Source: Blastococcus saxobsidens DD2 (GTDB taxonomy: Bacteria; Actinomycetota; Actinomycetes; Mycobacteriales; Geodermatophilaceae). From it: DNA of 64,000 nt. Each line of letters begins with the position of its first letter. Positions within the stretch are counted from its first letter, which is position 1. Below the pieces are notes generated by a model. It was given only the letters and a program-made list of their open reading frames with translations, was not told where the DNA came from and did no database searches. A program made the translations under genes and the position numbers. Positions 36,017 to 45,412 of this stretch are shown piece after piece. The stretch covers positions 4,443,541-4,507,540 of the forward strand of contig NC_016943.1 of NCBI RefSeq assembly GCF_000284015.1, read 5' to 3'.

Positions 36017-36075
36017 GCGCGTCTTCCCTCACTGCGGACGGTGAGGGAGGACGCGCTGAGGTGAGGGAAGACGTC
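36017..36075. terminator. Terminator with two alternative hairpins
   Basis: The arm CGTCTTCCCTCAC (36020-36032) can pair imperfectly with 36041-36053 (one G-T pair, 8-nt loop) or perfectly with GTGAGGGAAGACG at 36061-36073. It lies between convergent genes ending at 35975 and 36084, so it probably terminates both; the two choices are mutually exclusive. Confidence 0.6.
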
Positions 36076-36083
36076 GCGGCGGC

Positions 36084-37367
36084 CTACGACGGCGCGAGCC
36101 GGCCCTCGACGGCGGCCAGCGCGATGTCGGTGCGCCAGTGCGCGTCGGCGAACCGCACCCCGGCGACCCGCTCGTAGGCGGCCTGCCGGGCCGCGGCCAG
36201 GTCCGCCCCCACCGCGGTGACCGCCAGGACCCGGCCGCCGGCGGAGACGACCGTGCCGTCAGGGGTCGTCGCGGTCCCGGCGTGCAGCACGCCGTCGCCG
36301 TCCGCCCCGGTGACCGGGTCGCCGGTCCGCGGCGCCTCGGGGTACCCCGGCGCGGCGACGACGACCGTCACCGCCGCCCCGGGCCGCCAGCGCAGCGGCG
36401 GGTGCCCGGCCAGCCCACCGGTGGCGGCGGCGTGCAGCAGCCCGGCGAGCGGGGTCTCCAGCAGCGGCAGCACGACCTGCGTCTCCGGGTCGCCGAAGCG
36501 CGCGTTGAACTCCACCACGCGCACGCCCCGCGAGGTCAGCGCCAGCCCGGCGTAGAGGAGGCCGGAGAACGGCTCGCCACGCCGGGCCATCTCGTCGACG
36601 GTCGGCTGCAGGACCGTGGCCAGCACCTCGTCGACCAGGCCGGCCGGCGCCCAGGGCAGCGGCGCGTACGCCCCCATGCCACCGGTGTTGGGGCCGGCGT
36701 CGCCGTCGTCGCGGCGCTTGTGGTCCTGGGCCGGCAGGAGCGGCAGCACCGTCGTCCCGTCGGCGACGGCGAACAACGACACCTCCGGCCCGTCGAGGTA
36801 CTCCTCCACCAGCACCGAGCCGCCGGCGTCCAGCACCCGGCGGCCGTGGGCGGCGGCCTGCTCCCGGTCCGGGGTGACGACGACGCCCTTCCCCGCGGCG
36901 AGCCCGTCGTCCTTGACCACGTAGGGGGCGCCCCCGGTGAGGGCCGCGACCTCGTCGAGAGCCGTCTCCAGCTCGGGGGTCCCGCCCACGGCCCACGACC
37001 GGGCCGTCGGGACGCCGGCCGCCGTCATCACGTGCTTGGCGAAGGACTTGCTGCCCTCCAGCTGCGCGGCCTGCGCCGACGGCCCGAAGCAGGCGATCCC
37101 CGCCTCCCGCACCGCATCGGCCGCACCGGCCACCAGCGGGACCTCCGGCCCGACGACCACCAGATCGGCGGACCAGTCGCGGGCGACACCGGCCACCGCC
37201 ACCGGGTCGGCCACCGCCAGCGTCTCCCCGCCGGGCGGCGGCGGGGCCACCGCCCGCGTCCCGGCGTTGCCGGGCGCGCAGGCGAGCGCACCCACCGCGG
37301 GGTCGGACTGCAGAGCCACGCACAGGGCGTGCTCCCGGGCACCGGAGCCGATCACCAGCACGCGCAC
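36084..37367 (-). CDS. purD: Phosphoribosylamine-glycine ligase
   Basis: 427 residues. Purine step 2: joins glycine to phosphoribosylamine with ATP. V-L-V-I-G-S-G-A-R-E-H-A at the N-terminus, the ATP-grasp region (Y-V-V-K-D-D-G-L-A-A-G-K-G-V) and E-F-N-A-R-F-G-D-P-E-T-Q are complete. GTG 37367 gives the canonical start (V-R-V-L-V-I-G-S-G); a TAGGGT box lies 8 nt upstream. A longer in-frame start is not supported. Divergent from the phosphodiesterase gene across a 193-nt gap. Confidence 0.95.
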   Translation of the reverse strand: MRVLVIGSGAREHALCVALQSDPAVGALACAPGNAGTRAVAPPPPGGETLAVADPVAVAGVARDWSADLVVVGPEVPLVAGAADAVREAGIACFGPSAQAAQLEGSKSFAKHVMTAAGVPTARSWAVGGTPELETALDEVAALTGGAPYVVKDDGLAAGKGVVVTPDREQAAAHGRRVLDAGGSVLVEEYLDGPEVSLFAVADGTTVLPLLPAQDHKRRDDGDAGPNTGGMGAYAPLPWAPAGLVDEVLATVLQPTVDEMARRGEPFSGLLYAGLALTSRGVRVVEFNARFGDPETQVVLPLLETPLAGLLHAAATGGLAGHPPLRWRPGAAVTVVVAAPGYPEAPRTGDPVTGADGDGVLHAGTATTPDGTVVSAGGRVLAVTAVGADLAAARQAAYERVAGVRFADAHWRTDIALAAVEGRLAPS

Positions 37368-37375
37368 GAGCGGCG

Positions 37376-37381
37376 ACCCTA
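37376..37381 (-). promoter_or_regulatory. -10 box TAGGGT, near-leaderless purD promoter
   Basis: TAGGGT on the minus strand, 8 nt before the GTG of purD. Confidence 0.45.
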
Positions 37382-37560
37382 CGCCGCCGCCGGGGACGTG
37401 CTGCCCCGGCGGTTCAAACCCACCAGTCACAGACATGGCGGGTGATCTCCATCACGACCCGGCGCCAAGCTCGCTGGTCAGCTCGGCGGCCGCTGGATCG
37501 TGCGCAATCCGTCTCCTTCAGTTCGCCCCTGATTCATCCGATTCCTGTGTTGTGGGTGTC

Positions 37561-38586
37561 ATGCGCGCGACCGAGTCGCTGGCGAGCACGCCAGTGGCAC
37601 GCCTTGCCCGGCCCGTCGTCATCGGACACCGCGGAGCCCCGGCCTACCGGCCGGAGCACACCGCGGCCAGCTTCGAGCTGGCCATCGACCTCGGAGCAGA
37701 CCTCATCGAGCCCGACGTGGTGGTCAGCCGCGACGGCGTGCTCGTCGTCCGGCACGAGAACGAGCTCTCGCTGTCCACCGACGTCGCCGAGCACCCGGAG
37801 TTCGCCGACCGCCGCACCGCCCGGGTGATCGGCGAGGAGCTGTGCACCGGCTGGTTCACCGAGGACTTCACCTACGCCGAGCTGCGCACCCTCCGCGCCG
37901 TCGAGCGGATGCCGGCGCTGCGGCCGACGAACACCGCCTACGACGGCCGCTTCGGCATCCTCACCCTCGCCGACGTCATCGAGCTGGCCCGCTGCCGTTC
38001 CACCGCGGAGCGGCAGGTGCGCGTGCTCGCCGAGCTGAAGCACCCCGAGTGGGCGGCCGCAGCTGGCCTGCCGATGGGTGAGCTGGTGGCCGGTGACCTG
38101 GGCCGGCTGGGCGCCGACACCGCCGACGGCACGGTCATGATCCAGGCGTTCGACGCGTCGGTGCTCCGCGAGCTGCGCGCCCGCCTCGGCGACGACGGGC
38201 CGCAGATGGCCCAGCTCGTCGGCGACGCCCCCGCCGGCGACGCGCTGGTGTCCCCCTCCGGACTGCGTGAGATCTCCACCTACGCCCAGGCGGTCGCCCC
38301 GAGCCGGGACCGCGTCCTGGCCAGCGCCGCCGCGCACGCGCTCACCGGCACGCCGCACCTCGTGCACCAGGCGCACGCGGCCGAGCTGGCGGTGTTCTGC
38401 TGGACGCTGCGGGCGGAGAACGCCTTCCTGCCGGCGCACCTGCGCCGCGGCGACGCACCCGAGGCCCACGGGGACGCCGTCGCGGACGCCGTCACGCTGC
38501 TGAACCTCGGCGTCGACGGCCTGATCACCGACTCCCCGGACCACGCCGTCCGGGCCCGCACCGCCGTCAGCGCCCAGCTGGTCTGA
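37561..38586 (+). CDS. Glycerophosphodiester phosphodiesterase
   Basis: 341 residues, GDPD family TIM barrel. V-I-G-H-R-G-A-P-A-Y-R-P-E-H-T near residue 25 carries the catalytic His and Arg/Glu, I-E-P-D-V-V the metal Glu/Asp, and V-R-H-E-N-E-L the second His. It hydrolyses glycerophosphodiesters from lipids to glycerol-3-phosphate. No signal peptide is evident, so it is probably cytoplasmic. The N-terminal 15 residues are variable; ATG 37561 is the likely start but no clear Shine-Dalgarno or -10 box decides it. Confidence 0.9.
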   Translation: MRATESLASTPVARLARPVVIGHRGAPAYRPEHTAASFELAIDLGADLIEPDVVVSRDGVLVVRHENELSLSTDVAEHPEFADRRTARVIGEELCTGWFTEDFTYAELRTLRAVERMPALRPTNTAYDGRFGILTLADVIELARCRSTAERQVRVLAELKHPEWAAAAGLPMGELVAGDLGRLGADTADGTVMIQAFDASVLRELRARLGDDGPQMAQLVGDAPAGDALVSPSGLREISTYAQAVAPSRDRVLASAAAHALTGTPHLVHQAHAAELAVFCWTLRAENAFLPAHLRRGDAPEAHGDAVADAVTLLNLGVDGLITDSPDHAVRARTAVSAQLV

Positions 38587-38590
38587 CGAG

Positions 38591-38610
38591 CGGGGCCCGC
38601 AGGGTCCCCG
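38591..38610 (+). terminator. Hairpin terminator after the phosphodiesterase gene
   Basis: CGGGGCCC pairs with GGGTCCCCG around a 3-nt loop with one bulged T, 4 nt after the stop. The remaining gap to purA (38611-38784) holds further short GC hairpins and nothing coding. Confidence 0.55.
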
Positions 38611-38784
38611 AGGAAGACCACGAGCCGCGAGGACTCCCGGAGCAGGCACAGAGCCGCGGATCCCGACGGAGGCCGCCCTGCGAGGCGGTCGCGACGACGG
38701 GGGCCGGAGGCTCCCTGAGGAGCGGCCGGCAACGGCTCGACGCAGCAGGGGTACGGCACCTGGCCGCGGTGCTGATCCGGAGGA

Positions 38785-40780
<1,996 letters not shown>

Positions 40781-40873
40781 TGCCCTCCCCCCACCGTGGA
40801 ACGACCCTGCAGGACGGCGTGCGCGTCGTGGACACTGGGAGGCCACCCGACCGCCGAGGAGGACCCGCTGCCG

Positions 40874-40909
40874 ATGCCCTGTCATCCCGTCGGGTCGCCG
40901 TGCCGGTGA
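40874..40909 (+). CDS. 11-codon leader ORF before the second ABC permease
   Basis: ATG 40874 has a strong GAGGAGGA site ending 10 nt upstream, better than anything in frame with the permease. It encodes 11 residues with two Cys (M-P-C-H-P-V-G-S-P-C-R), and its stop overlaps GTG 40906 as GTGA. It may be a coupling or attenuating leader, or a sign that the permease N-terminus is shifted by an indel. Confidence 0.35.
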   Translation: MPCHPVGSPCR

Positions 40910-41970
40910 TCGGCGACCGCCTGCCCGCGTTCGGCCACCTCCCGGCCCGGGCGCCCCAGGGGCGGTCGTTCCTCGCCCGCGCCCTGGCCCGGCCGAGCCT
41001 GCCCGCGGTCGTCGGCCTCGTGGTGGTCGTCCTCTTCTTCGCCTTCGCCGCGCCGGACCTGGTGAGCCCGTTCGGCCTGGCCACGGTGCTGGACACCGCC
41101 GCGCTGCTCGGCATCGGCGGGGTCGCGGTCGCGCTGCTGCTCGTCGCCGGCCAGTTCGACCTCTCGGTCGGGGTGATCGCCGTCTCCAGCTCGCTGCTCA
41201 CCGCGCTGCTCATCGAGATCGCCGGCTGGAGCACCGTTCCGGCCCTGACCGTCTCCCTGCTCGCCGCCCTCGCGATCGGGGTGGTCAACGGCGTGCTCGT
41301 GGTGAACACCGGCCTGCCCAGCTTCCTGGTCACCCTGGCGACCTTCCTGATCCTCCAGGGCACCTCCCAGGCCGGGTCCCAGGCGGTCGCGGGCGCCACC
41401 CGGGTCGGCGGCCTCGACCAGGCGCGGGGCTGGTCGTCGGTGGTCGCCCTCTTCGACGGGGCGGTGCAGGTGGGGAACGGCCGGTTCAGCGTGTCGATCC
41501 TGTGGTGGCTGGCGCTGACCGCACTGGCCGCGTGGGGTTTGTGGCGGACCAAGTTCGGCAACGCGATCTTCGCGTGCGGCGGCGCCCGTCAGGCCGCGCA
41601 CGAGCTGGGCGTACCGGTGCGCCGGACCACCGTCGCGCTGTTCTGCCTCACCGCCTCCGCAGGATGGTTGCTCGGCACGATCACGCTCGTGCGGTTCGGC
41701 AGCGTCCAGGCCGGCGGCACCGTGGGCATCCTCAGCGGCATCGACTTCATCGTCGTGGCGGTGATCGGGGGGTGCCTGCTCACCGGCGGCTACGGCTCGG
41801 CGATCGGCGCCGCCGTCGGCGCGCTGCTGTACGCGGTCGCCCGGCAGGGGATCACGCTCGCCGGCTGGGATCCGCGGTGGTTCCAGGCACTGCTGGGCGC
41901 GCTGCTGCTGGTGGCACTGGTGGCCAACGGTGTGGTGCGCCGCCGGCTGAAGGCGGTACCCCGGTCATGA
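40906..41970 (+). CDS. Second sugar-type ABC permease
   Basis: 354 residues, RbsC-like, about ten membrane segments, clearly paralogous to the permease at 17277-18335: both have G-x-F-D-L-S-x-G-V, N-T-G-L-P-S-F or T-G-L-P-S-F, W-R-T-K-F-G-N against L-R-T-R-F-G-N, and [12 protein letters not shown]. The start is uncertain: GTG 40906 overlaps the leader ORF stop, and GTG 40900 is two codons upstream. No substrate-binding gene is adjacent. Overlaps the ATPase gene by 4 nt (ATGA). Confidence 0.85.
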   Translation: MIGDRLPAFGHLPARAPQGRSFLARALARPSLPAVVGLVVVVLFFAFAAPDLVSPFGLATVLDTAALLGIGGVAVALLLVAGQFDLSVGVIAVSSSLLTALLIEIAGWSTVPALTVSLLAALAIGVVNGVLVVNTGLPSFLVTLATFLILQGTSQAGSQAVAGATRVGGLDQARGWSSVVALFDGAVQVGNGRFSVSILWWLALTALAAWGLWRTKFGNAIFACGGARQAAHELGVPVRRTTVALFCLTASAGWLLGTITLVRFGSVQAGGTVGILSGIDFIVVAVIGGCLLTGGYGSAIGAAVGALLYAVARQGITLAGWDPRWFQALLGALLLVALVANGVVRRRLKAVPRS

Positions 41971-42797
41971 GCACCGCCTCCTCGGCAGTGCAGCCGGTCG
42001 CCCCCACGCCGGGGCTGGAGATGCGCGGGCTCACCGTCCGGCACGGGAACGTGGCCGCGCTGGCGCGGGTCAGCGCGACTCTGATGGCCGGCGAGATCAC
42101 GTGCATCCTCGGGGAGAACGGGTCGGGGAAGTCCACCGTGGTCGCGGTGCTCTCGGGGCTGCTCCGGCACGACGAGGGGCAACTGCTGGTCGACGGGCAG
42201 CCGGTGCGGTTCCGCTCACCCCGGCAGGCGCGGGACGTCGGCATCGCCACCGTCTGGCCGGACCTCGCGGTCGCCCCGCTCCTGTCGGTCTGGCGGAACT
42301 TCTTCCTCGGCGCGGAGCCGACCCGCGGGGTGTGGCCGCTGCGCCGGCTGGACGTGGACGGGGCCCGCGAGGCCACCGTGCGCGCGATGGCCCGGGTCGG
42401 CGTCACCGGGCTGGACCCCGACCAGCCGGCGAGTGCGTTGCAGGCCGGGGAGCGGCAGAGCCTGGCCGTGGCCCGTGCGCTGCACTTCGGCGCCCGGGCG
42501 CTGATCATCGACGAGCCGGAGACCCCCGTCACGGTCGCACGGCAGACGCTGTTCGGTCAGGCGATCCTCGCCGCCCGGGCGCAGGGGCTGGCGGTCGTGG
42601 TGGTCACGAACAACCCGCGCTACGCCCACCTCATCGGGGACCGGTTCCTGTTGCTCGCGCACGGGCACGTGGCCGGCAACCTCACCCGGGACGACGTCGA
42701 CGCCGACATCCTGACCGCCCTGATGGCCGGCGGCGAGCGGCTGAACACCCTGACCGACGCCCTGACCGCCCTGCACCCCGAACTCGGCAACCGCTGA
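41967..42797 (+). CDS. ABC ATPase homologue with degenerate catalytic motifs
   Basis: 276 residues, paralogous to the ATPase at 16459. Walker A (G-E-N-G-S-G-K-S-T) and Walker B (L-I-I-D-E-P) are intact. The Q-loop Gln is replaced (V-W-P-D instead of V-Y-Q-D), the signature is L-Q-A-G-E instead of L-S-G-G-E, the D-loop is P-E-T-P-V, and the switch His is Asn (V-T-N-N-P instead of I-T-H-N-P). Such a protein may bind ATP but should hydrolyse it poorly. It could be a regulatory or vestigial subunit of the second permease, or work with an ATPase encoded elsewhere. Confidence 0.85.
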   Translation: MSTASSAVQPVAPTPGLEMRGLTVRHGNVAALARVSATLMAGEITCILGENGSGKSTVVAVLSGLLRHDEGQLLVDGQPVRFRSPRQARDVGIATVWPDLAVAPLLSVWRNFFLGAEPTRGVWPLRRLDVDGAREATVRAMARVGVTGLDPDQPASALQAGERQSLAVARALHFGARALIIDEPETPVTVARQTLFGQAILAARAQGLAVVVVTNNPRYAHLIGDRFLLLAHGHVAGNLTRDDVDADILTALMAGGERLNTLTDALTALHPELGNR

Positions 42798-42823
42798 GGG
42801 CGGTCGCGGAGCTCGGGGTGCAG
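42771..42823. terminator. Terminator hairpin with the ATPase stop codon in its loop
   Basis: Arms of 24 bp with three mismatches (42771-42794 and 42800-42823) flank the 5-nt loop TGAGG, which contains the stop of the ATPase gene. It can terminate both this gene and the convergent small gene ending at 42829. Confidence 0.7.
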
Positions 42824-42828
42824 GGTGG

Positions 42829-42972
42829 TCAGGTGAAGATGCTGACGCCGCCCGGGCCGACCAGGAGGCCGAGCACGATGAGCACGACCCCCGGCACGAT
42901 CTGCTTGCGGACGAGCGCGACGATGCCGGCGACCACCAGGACGACGGCGAGGATCCAGAGCAGCGTGGCCAT
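42829..42972 (-). CDS. Small membrane protein with C-terminal GPGG motif
   Basis: 47 residues, not obvious from length alone. Two hydrophobic stretches (L-L-W-I-L-A-V-V-L-V-V-A-G-I-V-A-L and V-V-L-I-V-L-G-L-L-V) flank a short V-R-K-Q turn, followed by G-P-G-G-V-S-I-F-T. It matches the actinobacterial small membrane proteins named for their GPGG motif; function unknown. ATG 42972 has a GGGAG site 4 nt upstream, which supports translation. Confidence 0.75.
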   Translation of the reverse strand: MATLLWILAVVLVVAGIVALVRKQIVPGVVLIVLGLLVGPGGVSIFT

Positions 42973-43121
42973 GTGACTCCCTCTCTGTTCCAGGCGCCCA
43001 GCGGCGCCGAGTACGGAGAGTGGTGACCATGACGATTCGATGACAAACCTGTCCGGCCGATCCCCTGCTCATACGGGTGAGCGAAGGTTTCGGAGCGGAC
43101 GTCCGGTCACCGTAGGTGAGG

Positions 43122-43544
43122 TCAGGCTCCCAGTGCCGGGTCGCAGTCCCGGAGCAGCTGCCGGCAGCGCTCGGCCTCCGCCGTCTCGCCGATCGCCTCG
43201 GCCGCCGCCGCCAGCACGGTGACGCAGCGCAGGAACCCGCGGTTGGGCTCGTGCGACCACGGCACCGGGCCGTACCCCTTCCAGCCGTTGCGGCGCAGCG
43301 CATCCAGCCCCCGGTGGTAGCCGGTGCGCGCGTAGGCGTAAGCCTGGACGGTGTCGCCGAGCGCCCGCTCGGTGCGGTGGAGCGACTCCTCGGCCAGGCC
43401 CGCCCAGACCGCGCTCACCGTCGGGTGGTGGGCGGCGACCTCGGCCAGCGTGGCGCCCTCGGCGAGTTCGGCGTCGGCCTCGGGGGTCGGGGGGAGCAGG
43501 GTGGCCGGCGGCTCGCCCAGCAGGTTGCCGTGGGAGTGGCTCAT
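43122..43544 (-). CDS. DUF3151 family protein
   Basis: 140 residues. H-P-T-V-S-A-V-W-A-G-L-A-E, A-Y-A-Y-A-R-T-G-Y-H-R-G-L-D and W-K-G-Y-G-P-V-P-W-S-H-E-P-N-R-G-F are diagnostic of DUF3151, a soluble actinobacterial family of unknown function that sits next to the class II aldolase gene in many genomes. An alternative GTG at 43550 overlaps the aldolase stop as GTGA; the ATG six bases later is used here. Either way it is co-transcribed with fbaA. Confidence 0.88.
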   Translation of the reverse strand: MSHSHGNLLGEPPATLLPPTPEADAELAEGATLAEVAAHHPTVSAVWAGLAEESLHRTERALGDTVQAYAYARTGYHRGLDALRRNGWKGYGPVPWSHEPNRGFLRCVTVLAAAAEAIGETAEAERCRQLLRDCDPALGA

Positions 43545-43546
43545 GC

Positions 43547-44581
43547 TCACGCCCCCTGCGACTGGCCGGCGGACAGCAGGTGCTCGCAGGCCTCGACGAC
43601 GCGGGCGGCCATGTTCGTCTCGGCGGCCTTGAGGTAGCTGCGCGGGTCGTAGGCCTTCTTGTTGCCGACCTCGCCGTCGATCTTGAGCACGCCGTCGTAG
43701 TTGCTGAGCATGTGGCCGGCGATCGGCCGGGTGAAGGCGTACTGGGTGTCGGTGTCGACGTTCATCTTCACGACGCCGTAGGACAGCGCCTCGCGGATCT
43801 CCGACTCCGCCGAGCCCGAGCCGCCGTGGAACACGAGGTTGAACGGCTTGGCGCCCTCGCCCAGGTCGAACTCCTTGGCCACCAGCGCCTGGCCGCGCTG
43901 CAGCACGTCGGGGCGCAGCTTCACGTTGCCCGGCTTGTAGACCCCGTGCACGTTGCCGAAGGTGGCGGCGAGCAGGTAGACCCCCCGCTCCCCCAGCCCC
44001 AGCTGCTGCGCGGTGCGCAGGAAGTCGCCGTCGGCGGTGTAGAGCTTCTCGTTGATCTCGGCGACGACGCCGTCCTCCTCGCCGCCGACGATGCCGATCT
44101 CCAGCTCGAGCACGATCTTCGCCGCCGCAGCCCTCTCCATCAGCTCCTCGGCGATGTCGAGGTTCTCGGTGAGCTCGATGGCCGAGCCGTCCCACATGTG
44201 CGACTGGAACAGCGGCTCCTGACCGGCGTCGACCCGGTCCTTCGACAGCGCGATCAGCGGGCGGACGTAGGAGTCCAGCTTGTCCTTGGGGCAGTGGTCG
44301 GTGTGCAGCGCGACGTTGACCGGGTACTTCTCGGCGACGACGTGGGTGAACTCGGCGAGTGCGACTGCACCGGTGACCATGTCCTTGACCCGGGTGCCCG
44401 AGCCGAACTCCGCCCCCCCGGTGGAGAACTGGATGATCCCGTCGCTGCCGGCGTCGGCGAAGCCGCGCAGCGCCGCGTTGACCGTCTCGGAGGAGGTGCA
44501 GTTGATCGCCGGGTAGGCGAAGCCGCCCTCCTTGGCCCGGTTGATCATGTCGGCGTAGACCTCAGGGGTCGCGATGGGCAT
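43547..44581 (-). CDS. fbaA: Class II fructose-bisphosphate aldolase
   Basis: 344 residues. Glycolysis and gluconeogenesis: reversible cleavage of fructose 1,6-bisphosphate. Zinc ligands lie in H-T-D-H-C-P-K-D-K, in the G-N-V-H-G-V-Y region and in F-H-G-G-S-G-S; N-V-D-T-D-T-Q-Y-A-F-T is the phosphate-binding loop of the class IIA type. ATG 44581 has a GAGGAG site 10 nt upstream. Followed by the DUF3151 gene. Confidence 0.95.
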   Translation of the reverse strand: MPIATPEVYADMINRAKEGGFAYPAINCTSSETVNAALRGFADAGSDGIIQFSTGGAEFGSGTRVKDMVTGAVALAEFTHVVAEKYPVNVALHTDHCPKDKLDSYVRPLIALSKDRVDAGQEPLFQSHMWDGSAIELTENLDIAEELMERAAAAKIVLELEIGIVGGEEDGVVAEINEKLYTADGDFLRTAQQLGLGERGVYLLAATFGNVHGVYKPGNVKLRPDVLQRGQALVAKEFDLGEGAKPFNLVFHGGSGSAESEIREALSYGVVKMNVDTDTQYAFTRPIAGHMLSNYDGVLKIDGEVGNKKAYDPRSYLKAAETNMAARVVEACEHLLSAGQSQGA

Positions 44582-44608
44582 GAGCGTGCACTCCTCGCAT
44601 CGGTTGCG

Positions 44609-44628
44609 GCTGTACGGCGCTGTACGGC
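44609..44628 (-). repeat. Tandem 10-bp repeat upstream of fbaA
   Basis: GCTGTACGGC occurs twice in a row on the plus strand, one helical turn apart, about 30-45 nt upstream of the fbaA start. It could be an operator. The rest of the 204-nt gap (to 44785) is GC-rich without clear features. Confidence 0.35.
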
Positions 44629-44785
44629 TGACGTCGTGATCAGTATCGCGCCGCGCCCGCCGGCTGCGACACCGTGGGCCGCAGCCGACCCCGACCGGGC
44701 GACACCGGGCGCGGCGGCGGCCGCGCAGACCGCCCGGCACGTGGGCCGCCAGCAGGCGTCGCGGCCTCCCCCGCATCCTCGGGTG

Positions 44786-45406
44786 CTACGCCGGGGCGTC
44801 GGGGCGGACCTGCAACCCCAAGGTGGTCACGAGCACGACCGCCTGCGTGATGTCGACCTGCGCGCCGGCGAGGTCGACGTTGCGCGGGTCGACCGCGCTG
44901 AGGTCGGACCCCCGCAGGTCGGCGCCGCTCAGATCGGCGTCGTGCAGCTCCGCCCCGGAGAGGTCCAGGTGCCGCAGGGTGGCCCCGGAGCCGCGCACCC
45001 GGGTGAGGTCGGCCTCGCGCAGCCGGGTGCCCCGGAACGTCGCCCGGCCGAGGTCAGCCCCGGGCAGGGCCGCGAACGACCAGTCCCCGCCGTCGACGGT
45101 GAGCTGGTCGAACGAGCAGCGGTCGAAGGTGGCGCCGACCAGCTTGCAGCCGGTGAGGGTCGCCGAGAAGAACGAGCAGCCGGTGAAGGCGCAGTTCACG
45201 AAGGCGGTGTCGGTGAACTCGGCGAGATTGAACCGGCAGTCGTGGAACGTGCAGTCGGTGAAGACGGCCCCGGTGCCGGTGGCCTCGGTCAGGTCCACCC
45301 CGCTGAAGGCCACGCCGGTGTGCTCCCGGCCGGACAGGTCCTCGCCGTACCAGTCCGCGTCCCGGACGTCGGTGTCCGGAGCCGGGGCGGCACGGCCGGG
45401 AGGCAT
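44786..45406 (-). CDS. Pentapeptide repeat protein
   Basis: 206 residues. From about residue 25 to 190 the sequence follows the A(D/N)LXX-type five-residue pattern (for example G-A-D-L-R, G-S-D-L-S, A-V-D-P-R, N-V-D-L-A), predicting a right-handed quadrilateral beta-helix. Two stretches in the middle carry C-T-F, C-R-F, C-A-F, C-S-F turns instead. Members of this family can mimic DNA and bind gyrase, but most are uncharacterised. Starts 7 nt after the flavoprotein gene stop, so it is in the glcD operon. Confidence 0.88.
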   Translation of the reverse strand: MPPGRAAPAPDTDVRDADWYGEDLSGREHTGVAFSGVDLTEATGTGAVFTDCTFHDCRFNLAEFTDTAFVNCAFTGCSFFSATLTGCKLVGATFDRCSFDQLTVDGGDWSFAALPGADLGRATFRGTRLREADLTRVRGSGATLRHLDLSGAELHDADLSGADLRGSDLSAVDPRNVDLAGAQVDITQAVVLVTTLGLQVRPDAPA

Positions 45407-45412
45407 CCGAGC

